Notes: generated by a model not told the origin, from the letters alone. DNA of 6,760 bases from Elusimicrobia bacterium RIFCSPLOWO2_12_FULL_59_9 (GCA_001800185.1 MGUX01000089.1:1107-7866); one strand, 5' to 3'. Positions 1-5,230 are shown, counted from the stretch's first letter. Translations and numbers: made by a program.

Positions 1-1
1 G

Positions 2-868
2 GGCTACTTTCGCGATCCCAAGGGGCCGGGCGAGCTTGCTTCAGACGCCAATCCTAAAGCCGCCCCGCCCATAGGCCTGGTCAGCCCGCATATGGATTTT
101 GGGCGCGGCGGCCCGGCCTACGCCTGGGCCTACCGGGCCTTGGCCCAGTGCGAGCCCCCGGATTTGATCGTGGCTTTGGGTGTCGCCCACGCCTCTCCCG
201 ATTCCCCTTGGACCCTCACCCGCAAGGCCTACGAGACGCCTTACGGGCCTATGGCGGTTCACGAAGAGCTTTATGAGGAATTCCAGAATCATTTATGGTA
301 CGACGCGCGGGAGGACGAGTGGGTCCACCGCAAGGAGCATTCCTTGGAGCTTCAGGCGGTGTGGCTGAAATTTCTGTGGCGGGAGAAGACCCCGCCGTGG
401 GTGCCGGTCCTGTGCTCGGCTTTCGACCGCTTTTGCCCCGACCGTCCGCCGTCTGAAATTCCCACCTTGGAAGAAGCCGTTCAAAACATCGGCCGCAGGC
501 TCGCGCACAGGGCCAAAACCCAAAAAATACTGATCTTGGCGGGAGTGGACTTGGCGCACGTGGGCCCCCGCTTCGGCGACGACCTGGAGCCGGGTCCGGA
601 GCTTGAAAAACGCGTTGAATCCGAGGACCGCCGCTCCCTGGAACACGCCATGGCGCTGGACGCCGACGCCTTTTACCTGTCCGCGGTGGCCGACGGCCAT
701 TGGCGCAAAATCTGCGGCCTGTCGGCGCTCTATACGTCGCTGCGCTGGATCAAATTTCTGCGGGGGGACAAGCCGGGCGCGGGAAATCTCCTGACCTACG
801 GCCAGGCGCCGGATCCTTTGGGCGGCATCGTGTCCTTCGCCGGCGCCGTTTTTCCCCGGAACGGCTAA
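2..868 (+). CDS. MEMO-family protein (AmmeMemoRadiSam system protein B), 5' end outside the window
   Basis: The reading frame is open from base 2 to a TAA at 866-868, so the true start lies upstream and about 288 codons are visible. Numbering from base 2, the MEMO fold landmarks appear in order: SPHMDFGRGGPAYAWAY (His30), LGVAHASP (His63), YETPYG, KEHSLE (His113), GVDLAHVGPRFGD, SLEHAMALDADAF, KICG (Cys238) and the C-terminal YGQAPDP / GGIVSFAGAVF. His30, His63 and Cys238 match the metal/active-site triad of human MEMO1 (His49, His81, Cys244). Bacterial members often sit beside AMMECR1 and radical-SAM genes, so those may lie just upstream. The family resembles class III extradiol dioxygenases, but its bacterial substrate is unknown. 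The only unusual feature is the truncation by the window edge. The family call is strong and the biochemical role is open. Confidence 0.9.
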   Translation, partial: GYFRDPKGPGELASDANPKAAPPIGLVSPHMDFGRGGPAYAWAYRALAQCEPPDLIVALGVAHASPDSPWTLTRKAYETPYGPMAVHEELYEEFQNHLWYDAREDEWVHRKEHSLELQAVWLKFLWREKTPPWVPVLCSAFDRFCPDRPPSEIPTLEEAVQNIGRRLAHRAKTQKILILAGVDLAHVGPRFGDDLEPGPELEKRVESEDRRSLEHAMALDADAFYLSAVADGHWRKICGLSALYTSLRWIKFLRGDKPGAGNLLTYGQAPDPLGGIVSFAGAVFPRNG

Positions 869-882
869 CCGCCCGCTTACCC

Positions 883-904
883 GGATTCCCCAGTTGGGGA
901 ATCC
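883..904 (+). terminator. 10-bp perfect palindrome after the MEMO gene, possible bidirectional terminator
   Basis: The arms GGATTCCCCA (883-892) and TGGGGAATCC (895-904) are exact reverse complements separated by two bases. They start 14 bases after the MEMO stop codon, in the gap between two convergent genes. This is the usual place for a terminator, but no T-run follows on either strand, so an intrinsic terminator of the standard type is not shown. The right arm can also pair with 987-995 (GGGGAATTC), which would exclude this hairpin. It may instead be the outer edge of repeat element A. Confidence 0.4.
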
Positions 905-1052
905 CCCTTCGCAGAGCTCAGGAAGCGCTGCGCGCTGGATTACCCCGCACAGCACCGTCTCGCAGTGCCGGTGCTGCACGCCCTTCGGGGAATTCTGCAC
1001 TTCTTTGTACGCTATGCTGTGATTGCGGCCTCGTCTCAAATGCAGAATTCAG
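899..1052. repeat. Structured repeat element A, related to element B at 3237-3426
   Basis: This non-coding stretch shares ordered blocks, in the same orientation, with 3237-3426: GCAGAGCT (911-918), a GCGCTGCGCGCTGGA block followed two bases later by ACCCCG (925-947), GCCCTtCGGG ending in AATTC (980-995), and a terminal AGAATTCAG (1044-1052). Its ends can pair: GAATCCCC (899-906) with GGGGAATTC (987-995), leaving one bulged base. A second perfect 10-bp inverted repeat closes it: GAATTCTGCA (990-999) and TGCAGAATTC (1041-1050), with a 41-base loop. The element fills the gap between the convergent MEMO and nirK genes, so it could act at the 3' ends of both transcripts. It could be a small non-autonomous mobile or palindromic repeat. 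No transposase or target duplication is visible. Confidence 0.5.
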
Positions 1053-1053
1053 G

Positions 1054-2055
1054 TTATTCCACGGCGCTGTAAATTTCCGGGGCTTCCTCTCCCTCGACCT
1101 TCAATGCTCCGACGGCTCCTTTTTCGATTCTGAAAATGGAGTGGTCCACGAGCGTGTAGCTGCCGGGAACCTCCAATGCGAACTCCACCACCGCGGCGCC
1201 TCCCGCGGGCACCAGCGTCGTCTGAACGTTGGCCAGGGGCTGCGATTCTATGGCGCCCTCCGCGTATACTTTATCGAAGATTTCGCCGATGACGTGAAAG
1301 GATGAGACCAGATTCGGGCCCGCGTTTCCGAAAAATATCCGCGCCTTTTCTCCGACTTTGGCTTTAAGGGCGCGGTCCTCCGTGAGTCCGCCGTAGCGGC
1401 CGTTGAAGACGACATAGGTCGGTTTCTCCTCGGAGGCCTTCTCCCGGTCGTAGGTGGTCAAACCTTCGAAACCCAGCTCTTCTTTGGTGTAGAACTCGCT
1501 CTGCAGCACGTAATACTCCCGGTCCACCTTGGGCAGCCCTTGCGGCGGTTCCACCAGGATGAGCCCGTACATGCCGTTGGCGATATGGTCGGTGACGGGC
1601 GGCGCGGCGCAATGGTAGACGTAAAGCCCGGCTTTGAGCATTTTCATGCGCGCGATTTTCGTCTCGCCCGGCTGGGCCAAAGTGATGGCGGCTCCGCCCC
1701 CGGGGCCGGTGACGGCATGCAGGTCAATGTTGTGGGACATGGAGCTGTTCTTAGGGTTGCTCAGGTGCAGCTCCAAGGTGTCGCCTTGTCGGACGCGGAC
1801 GAAAGGTCCCGGCACGCGTCCGTTGAACGTCCAGAAAATATACTCCGTCGGCTCGGAGATCCCTTCCATTAGGAGTCCTTGAACCTCGGAAGTTTCAAGA
1901 TTGAGCCTGAGCGTCGCGGGCTGGTCCCTGTGGATGGGCGCCGGAACCTCCGGAGCGTAGCTGATGGGAGCGTCGGCCATCTCTTGAGCCGCAAGCGGCA
2001 TGGCCAGGGCGGCGATCGCCGCGGCGGTTCGAGTCCATTGTCTTAACCTTCTCAT
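1054..2055 (-). CDS. nirK: Copper-containing nitrite reductase, AniA/NirK type
   Basis: This is a 333-residue periplasmic enzyme reducing nitrite to nitric oxide. Residues 1-23 form a Sec signal peptide (Arg-rich start, Ala/Leu core, LAA before Gln24). Two cupredoxin domains follow. All copper ligands are present: type 1 His108, Cys149, His157 and Met162; type 2 His113, His148 and His305. The catalytic pair Asp111 (SHNID) and His254 (SSFHVIGE) is intact. Long stretches such as HIANGMYGLILVEP, GPNLVSSFHVIGEIFDKVY and GSYTLVDHSIF are close to Neisseria AniA, placing it in that branch. Unlike AniA it has no lipobox and no haem or cupredoxin extension. The ATG at 2055 is fixed by AGGAGG seven bases upstream and by the one-base overlap with the preceding gene's TAA. 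It is the last gene of a three-gene operon. It appears complete and functional. Confidence 0.95.
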   Translation of the reverse strand: MRRLRQWTRTAAAIAALAMPLAAQEMADAPISYAPEVPAPIHRDQPATLRLNLETSEVQGLLMEGISEPTEYIFWTFNGRVPGPFVRVRQGDTLELHLSNPKNSSMSHNIDLHAVTGPGGGAAITLAQPGETKIARMKMLKAGLYVYHCAAPPVTDHIANGMYGLILVEPPQGLPKVDREYYVLQSEFYTKEELGFEGLTTYDREKASEEKPTYVVFNGRYGGLTEDRALKAKVGEKARIFFGNAGPNLVSSFHVIGEIFDKVYAEGAIESQPLANVQTTLVPAGGAAVVEFALEVPGSYTLVDHSIFRIEKGAVGALKVEGEEAPEIYSAVE

Positions 2056-2660
2056 TATTTTTCCTCCTCTTTGATTTTGTTTGGGCCGGCATAAATCTCA
2101 TTGAAGCGCTCCGGGTACCGGCCCCGGAACAGCTCGATGAGGCGCATGCGGTGGCGGGACCAGGCCTCGGAGCGGGGACCGGTTTTTCGGGCCAGCGAGT
2201 CGTAGACGAGAAACTTCCACAGAGCCTTGGCTTCTTGAAGGCTCAGCACCGGGCAGGCGCCGCAGCAGGGGGGGCGCCGGCGAATTTCCTCGACCTTCTT
2301 TTTCCATCCGTCGCGCGTCGCCAGAAGGATGCGCGGATCGGAGAACGCCTCGGGACGCAGGCGGCGCTCGGCTTCCTCCAGCCGGGGATCGAACTCTACC
2401 ACGGGGGAGTTGATGACGCGCGAGGTCGTCCTGAGAAACCCGAAGACTTTAAGGAATACCTCCCGGTAAGTATTCTGATGCTCCGGGGGATAGCCCGAGA
2501 CGTCGATTTCCACCGGACCGAGGTCCGCCGGATAGAGAACGGAGGTCGTTGTCGAAGAAAGCTCCACGGAGGCCTCAAGATCCGGGCAACAAAAGAGAAA
2601 GCCCGCCATTGCCAGAACCCATGGCAACGCCCTTGTGTTTAACGCCGACTTATGGCCCAT
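2055..2660 (-). CDS. Secreted protein related to monohaem c-type cytochromes but lacking the haem motif
   Basis: This is a 201-residue protein with an N-terminal hydrophobic signal (about residues 11-30, likely cut after LEA30). The mature part has the framework I associate with a small monohaem cytochrome family: YPPEHQNTY (58-65), TTSRVINSP (78-86), W119 followed by a basic helix, and LSLQEAKALWKFLVYDSLARK (139-159). In that family the segment before the SRxINS-like motif reads roughly KCSxCHT. Here it is KVFGFLRT (71-78), so both haem cysteines and the axial His are missing. A cluster C132-C133-G-A-C136 lies where relatives have a short RKPGSG-like loop, and about 25 residues (roughly 90-115) appear inserted. 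No CxxCH exists anywhere in the protein, so covalent haem attachment is not expected. The cysteines could bind copper or form a disulfide. It sits 21 bases after the CopD-like gene and overlaps nirK by one base. The Shine-Dalgarno is weak (AAGAAAAG). The relationship rests on remembered family motifs and is moderately sure; the function is unknown. Confidence 0.6.
   Translation of the reverse strand: MGHKSALNTRALPWVLAMAGFLFCCPDLEASVELSSTTTSVLYPADLGPVEIDVSGYPPEHQNTYREVFLKVFGFLRTTSRVINSPVVEFDPRLEEAERRLRPEAFSDPRILLATRDGWKKKVEEIRRRPPCCGACPVLSLQEAKALWKFLVYDSLARKTGPRSEAWSRHRMRLIELFRGRYPERFNEIYAGPNKIKEEEK
2063..2068 (-). promoter_or_regulatory. Strong ribosome binding site of nirK inside the upstream gene
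   Basis: On the minus strand AGGAGG lies seven bases before the nirK ATG, within the Lys/Glu codons at the end of the upstream gene. The stop and start share a base (TAATG at 2057-2053). This suggests translational coupling, with the ribosome re-initiating on nirK. Confidence 0.8.
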
Positions 2661-2681
2661 AGTCTTTTCTTCGCGGCCCGG

Positions 2682-3158
2682 TCACAAAGGGTTCATCCGA
2701 AGCAGGGCGGCGCAGAAAACCACGACGAGCCCCAAGCTTAAATTGACGCGGGCCCAGAAAATGGTCCGGCGCCGCAGCCGCGCAAAATCTTCCGTGCCCG
2801 GCGTCGCGACCGTCAGGCCGGGGCCCCACAGGAAAGAATGCAGCAAGCTCAACGCCACCATCGCCGCCGTCAGCAGGAGCTTCAGCGAAAGAATCGCGCC
2901 GAAGCTCCCTTCAAAAATAGGGCCCCAAGCGCCGATCCGGGAAAGCTTGTAGGTTCCGGTGAGGGCGAGCGCGGCCAGACACCCCCATTCCGCGTATTTG
3001 AAGCGAACGCCCAAAGCGCGAATGAGAGGCATCCGGATTTCCGGGCTCATGTTTTTTAAAAGAGGGTTGAGGAGGAGGGCGGTGAAAATCATCCCGCCGA
3101 CCCAGGTCGCGGCGGCCATGAGGTGAACCCAATGAATTACGGCGTCCATCCAGACCAT
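2682..3158 (-). CDS. CopD-like four-helix inner-membrane protein
   Basis: This is a 158-residue integral membrane protein with four predicted helices: about residues 7-31 (HWVHLMAAATWVGGMIF), 56-72 (AEWGCLAALALTGTYKL), 86-110 and 137-154. The first helix carries the H-x2-H...WxGG pattern of CopD-type copper resistance/import domains, and a conserved-looking LHSFLWGPGL follows helix 3. Such proteins are linked to copper passage or haem/copper handling at the inner membrane, which suits a gene leading into nirK. The start is uncertain: ATG codons at 3158 and 3149 are both plausible and neither has a clear Shine-Dalgarno. The frame also stays open to a TTG at 3197, but that codon lies inside the arm of an inverted repeat, so the ATG at 3158 is preferred. 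The C-terminus ends just after helix 4. The gene is first in the CopD-like/haem-less cytochrome/nirK operon. The alternative is another small four-helix membrane family of similar topology. Confidence 0.7.
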   Translation of the reverse strand: MVWMDAVIHWVHLMAAATWVGGMIFTALLLNPLLKNMSPEIRMPLIRALGVRFKYAEWGCLAALALTGTYKLSRIGAWGPIFEGSFGAILSLKLLLTAAMVALSLLHSFLWGPGLTVATPGTEDFARLRRRTIFWARVNLSLGLVVVFCAALLRMNPL

Positions 3159-3181
3159 AGTCAGTACAAGCTTAGCCCAAA

Positions 3182-3241
3182 AACTGCAATTGCGCAATTA
3201 TTACGTCTGAAACGATTGTTCCAGGCTGCGCAATTGCAGTT
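3182..3241 (-). repeat. Perfect 15-bp inverted repeat in the leader of the nirK operon
   Basis: AACTGCAATTGCGCA (3182-3196) and TGCGCAATTGCAGTT (3227-3241) are exact reverse complements around a 30-base loop. On the minus strand the stem runs into a short T-run (five T, 3183-3179) about 20 bases before the CopD-like ATG. It therefore resembles a terminator or attenuator stem in the operon's 5' leader. The loop contains TAATAAT on the minus strand, which is AT-rich and -10-like, but no matching -35 was found. It also abuts repeat element B, and its right arm overlaps that element's left end. Confidence 0.55.
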
Positions 3242-3426
3242 GCACCCTACGCAGAGCTACGGGTACTAGCCGGGAGGCCGCTGGCCTCCAGCGTGCTTGC
3301 GCCTGCGGCGCTGGACAACCCCGTCCCGATACAAGATCGGGACGGCCGGAGCATGCGCCACTGGCGCGCCAGGTGCCGTGAGCACTGCGAACGGCCCTGC
3401 GGGTGAATTCCAACTGTAGAATTCAG
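3237..3426. repeat. Structured repeat element B, longer relative of element A
   Basis: This fills most of the 355-base gene-free region between divergent genes. The ends pair at long range: CAGTTG (3237-3242) with CAACTG (3411-3416), CACCC (3243-3247) with GGGTG (3401-3405), and GCAG (3251-3254) with CTGC (3397-3400). Inside are GGAGGCC/GGCCTCC (3273-3289, 3-base loop), the 10-bp hairpin at 3321-3345 and the palindrome CTGGCGCGCCAG (3361-3372). Blocks shared with element A, in order, are GCAGAGCT (3251-3258), GCGCTGGA..ACCCCG (3308-3323), GCCCTgCGGG near AATTC (3394-3410) and AGAATTCAG (3418-3426). The extra length over A comes from internal hairpins. A reading frame on the minus strand at 3413-3201 looks spurious (low complexity, no ribosome site). 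Dispersed repeat or structured RNA are both possible. Confidence 0.55.
3321..3345. repeat. 10-bp hairpin with ACAAG loop inside element B
   Basis: CCGTCCCGAT (3321-3330) and ATCGGGACGG (3336-3345) form a perfect stem closed by the five-base loop ACAAG. There is no T-run on either side, so it is not a standard terminator. It is absent from element A, which makes it an insertion or a variable arm of the repeat. Confidence 0.7.
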
Positions 3427-3454
3427 CTTAGCAGAAAGTTATCCCGGAAAGCAT

Positions 3455-3475
3455 GCGCCGGCGTGATGCCGGCGC
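3455..3475. repeat. GC-rich 8-bp hairpin upstream of the zinc-ribbon gene
   Basis: GCGCCGGC (3455-3462) and GCCGGCGC (3468-3475) form a perfect stem with loop GTGAT. A run of seven T (3493-3499) follows 17 bases later on the + strand, too far for a canonical intrinsic terminator. It lies in the leader of the gene at 3514, so it could affect that transcript or end one reading through element B. No convincing promoter was seen between 3427 and 3513. Confidence 0.5.
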
Positions 3476-3513
3476 GATGGGGTTTTGGCGGATTTTTTTG
3501 CTAGGATTTAAAT

Positions 3514-3822
3514 ATGGCCGCAAGCGCGCCGGGTTTTTGCTGGAGTTGCGGCGTTCAAATTCCCGCCGACGGCTACCGGCGATCCGACTCCTGCCCGAAA
3601 TGCGGCCGGGACGCCAGGGTCTGCCGCAATTGCCCGTTTTACGACCCCGCTTACCGCACCCAATGCCGGGAGGACCGGGCCGAGCCGGTGGCGGAGCGCG
3701 AAAAGGCGAATTTTTGCGAATTTTTCACCCCTTCTTCCGTCCCCCGGCAACCCTCCGCGGATTTCAAAGGCTCCAGCGCCGCGAAAACCGCCTTCGAGAA
3801 TCTGTTTAAAAAAAAGGATTGA
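3514..3822 (+). CDS. Small eight-cysteine zinc-ribbon protein, unknown function
   Basis: This is a 102-residue soluble protein. Cysteines occur as three CxxC pairs (9/12, 27/30, 37/40) plus single Cys51 and Cys68, enough for two zinc sites. The first two pairs form a classic ribbon (CWSCG ... CPKCGRD). The second part, VCRNCPFYDPAYRTQCREDRAEPV followed by KANFCEFF, reads like a conserved hypothetical family in which C-x2-C, CRE and NFC-[DE]-[FY]-F recur, often with a nearby radical-SAM or regulatory gene. I cannot name a function. The tail (residues 72-102) is Ser/Ala/Lys-rich and probably flexible, ending in KKKD encoded by an A8 run. The start is supported by AGGA (3503-3506) seven bases before the ATG. 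The gene is divergent from the nirK operon and convergent with the antiporter gene, whose stop lies 10 bases away. Confidence 0.8.
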   Translation: MAASAPGFCWSCGVQIPADGYRRSDSCPKCGRDARVCRNCPFYDPAYRTQCREDRAEPVAEREKANFCEFFTPSSVPRQPSADFKGSSAAKTAFENLFKKKD

Positions 3823-3832
3823 TTGTATCCGG

Positions 3833-5080
3833 TCAGGTCTTCCCCGGATTCATGACATGCTTGATGAGATGGAAAATCGAGTTTCGGCGGCTGCTTTGGG
3901 TAAGCACCAGGACCAGCGAAAGGACTAGATAGATGCCGGCGAAGGCGTAGCGCACGGCCGATTGCGGGAAGAAGATTTGCAGGCTGAATAAAATAAAAAG
4001 GGCCAGAGCCTCGCCCATGGAAAAGTTCAGGTTCATGAGCAGGACCATCCCGAACAGGGATTGGGCCGACGTGAGAAATATCTCCTCCACTTGCCTGGCG
4101 TCCAGCGGCATCGCGCCCAGGCTTCCGGCCGATAAGCAGTAAACCATCGGCAGCATGCCCACCAAAAGCGTCCACTGGTTGACTTTCGAAGACACCAACG
4201 CCCGGAGGCCGACCCCCGGCCGGCCTTTCACGGCGAAAAGGATGGCGGCGATGAACTCCGGGGCTTCGGAAGCCAGCGGCGCCAGCCATTGCACCAGAAG
4301 GAATTCCTCGATTCCCAAATGCCTTCCGGCCTCCAAAATGCCTTCCGCGAAGGGCTCGGCCGACAGGCATATGGCCGCGGCGGAGAAAACGAAAAGCGCG
4401 GACACCGTCAAGCGCCGCGTGGTTTTCGGCAAGTCCGCGATCGTGCGCGCCGTTCCCTCCAGTTCCGGCTCCTCGACTTCGGCTCGCGTGGAGAGGTAGG
4501 CGTAAAGCCCGAAAAGGGCCAGAAGCACCGCGGAGTCCCATATGGAAAGGGTGGCTTTGATCGGCAGAATGATGGAATAGACGGTCGCGGCCAGCAGCGT
4601 CACGAGTTCGAGGGCGTTGTTGTCGGTTAGGTGAATTTCCCGGTGGCCGTGCGACCACCAGCAGGCCAGCAGCACGGCGGGCCAGCCGACTCCGATAAGC
4701 AGCCGGTTGGCGCCGGTCATGTTGGCCGTAGCGTAAGCGGTGTAAACGGGGTTTTTGCCGGCGGTCCAGGCGAAATACATGTCCACGGCGTATTCCGGCA
4801 GGACGGTGATGAGGGCCAGAAGCCCGATGGAGATATTCTGAGGAAGGTCCATTTCGGCGGCTTCGGCGCCCCACGTCAAAAGCAGGGCCGCGCCGAAAAT
4901 GCAAATACCCGGGAAAACCGCGGTCCAAGGCTGCGGAGCCGCGACCCCCAAAAATCTCTGAAGCAGCCATTGCAGGCACATGGCCGTGGCCACAAGGATG
5001 AAGGCGATGTGCCGCCTGCGATGGCCGCTTTGAGCGGGACTTGGAGCGTTTGACTCTTGAGGAAGGCGGTTCTCGTTCAT
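3833..5080 (-). CDS. Sodium/calcium exchanger-family (CaCA) cation antiporter
   Basis: This is a 415-residue inner-membrane protein with about ten hydrophobic segments in two inverted halves, split by a charged central loop (about 198-224, EVEEPELEGTARTIADLPKT). Each half carries an alpha-repeat. Alpha-1 is about residues 84-131, with ITVLPE96 and later TGANRLLIG (122-130). Alpha-2 is about 268-310, with APLASEAPE275 and SSKVNQWTLLVG (297-308). Glu96 and Glu275 match the paired cation-coordinating glutamates of the family. The usual GTS-x-PE and GSN signatures are altered (VLPE, SEAPE, GAN, SSKVN), so this belongs to a divergent branch and its ion preference cannot be read with confidence. 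The N-terminal 25 residues are polar and probably cytoplasmic. The ATG at 5080 lies four bases after the stop of the cupin remnant, with only a GGGGG-type weak ribosome site. It is the last gene of the minus-strand run. Confidence 0.88.
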   Translation of the reverse strand: MNENRLPQESNAPSPAQSGHRRRHIAFILVATAMCLQWLLQRFLGVAAPQPWTAVFPGICIFGAALLLTWGAEAAEMDLPQNISIGLLALITVLPEYAVDMYFAWTAGKNPVYTAYATANMTGANRLLIGVGWPAVLLACWWSHGHREIHLTDNNALELVTLLAATVYSIILPIKATLSIWDSAVLLALFGLYAYLSTRAEVEEPELEGTARTIADLPKTTRRLTVSALFVFSAAAICLSAEPFAEGILEAGRHLGIEEFLLVQWLAPLASEAPEFIAAILFAVKGRPGVGLRALVSSKVNQWTLLVGMLPMVYCLSAGSLGAMPLDARQVEEIFLTSAQSLFGMVLLMNLNFSMGEALALFILFSLQIFFPQSAVRYAFAGIYLVLSLVLVLTQSSRRNSIFHLIKHVMNPGKT

Positions 5081-5084
5081 GGCG

Positions 5085-5228
5085 TTAACCCCCGGGCTCG
5101 GTCAGTTTTTCGATGATTTCCCGGGCGTGAGGAAATTGCCTCAAAAGCGCCGGGCGGCCTCCGAGATCAAAATCGGCGAAATCAAATCCCGGCGCCACCG
5201 CGACACCCCCGATTCTACCTTTTTTTCC
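5085..5228 (-). pseudogene. 3' remnant of a Cupin_5 (DUF985) gene
   Basis: About 47 codons remain, ending in TAA at 5087-5085. The translation contains GGVAVAPGFDFADFDLGG, then ALLRQFPHAREIIEKLT, which is the characteristic C-terminus of DUF985 cupins (pattern: CTVAPGFxFxDFEL ... LLxxxPxHxxLIxxLT). The rest of the domain, including the metal-binding cupin motifs, is missing. Upstream in the same frame the sequence becomes Arg/Pro-rich noise that overlaps the CYTH gene in another frame. The homology begins only a few bases past the CYTH stop codon (5233-5231), beside an A7 run (5226-5220 on the minus strand). No ATG is present in the fragment. It looks like a deletion that removed the 5' part of a former operon gene between the CYTH gene and the antiporter. 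Confidence 0.75.
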
Positions 5229-5230
5229 GC

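Noticed and set aside
293..1039. 248-codon minus-strand frame across the MEMO gene
   Set aside because: It is the antisense shadow of a well-supported MEMO frame in GC-rich DNA, with no domain signature.
2582..2590. Lipobox at FLFCC in the haem-less cytochrome signal
   Set aside because: The residues before the cysteines (F-L-F) do not fit L-[AS]-[GA]-C. Ordinary signal cleavage after LEA30 fits better.
3159..3197. TTG start at 3197 for the CopD-like gene
   Set aside because: It would place the first codons inside the arm of the 3182-3241 inverted repeat and add a polar stretch before helix 1. The ATG at 3158 leads directly into the conserved helix.
3195..3215. -10-like TAATAAT on the minus strand in the dyad loop
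   Set aside because: No acceptable -35 lies 16-18 bases upstream. AT-rich loops easily give such matches.
3201..3413. 70-codon minus-strand frame inside element B
   Set aside because: Its translation is Arg/Gly/Ala/Pro-rich without any recognisable motif, it lacks a ribosome site, and it coincides with paired repeat arms. It is more likely a by-product of GC-rich repeats.
3237..3426. Integron attC site
   Set aside because: The element is an imperfect palindrome, but the flanking sequences (TTCCAAC, GTTGCAC) do not match RYYYAAC/GTTRRRY, and no integrase or cassette array is visible.
3479..3513. Sigma-70 promoter for the zinc-ribbon gene (TTGGCG, 17 bases, TTAAAT)
   Set aside because: The -10-like box touches the ATG, so transcription would begin inside the gene and leave out the AGGA site.
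3651..4979. 442-codon minus-strand frame overlapping the antiporter
   Set aside because: It is the out-of-frame shadow of the CaCA gene. The composition is His/Arg/Gly-rich without membrane segments, and it also runs through the zinc-ribbon gene antisense.
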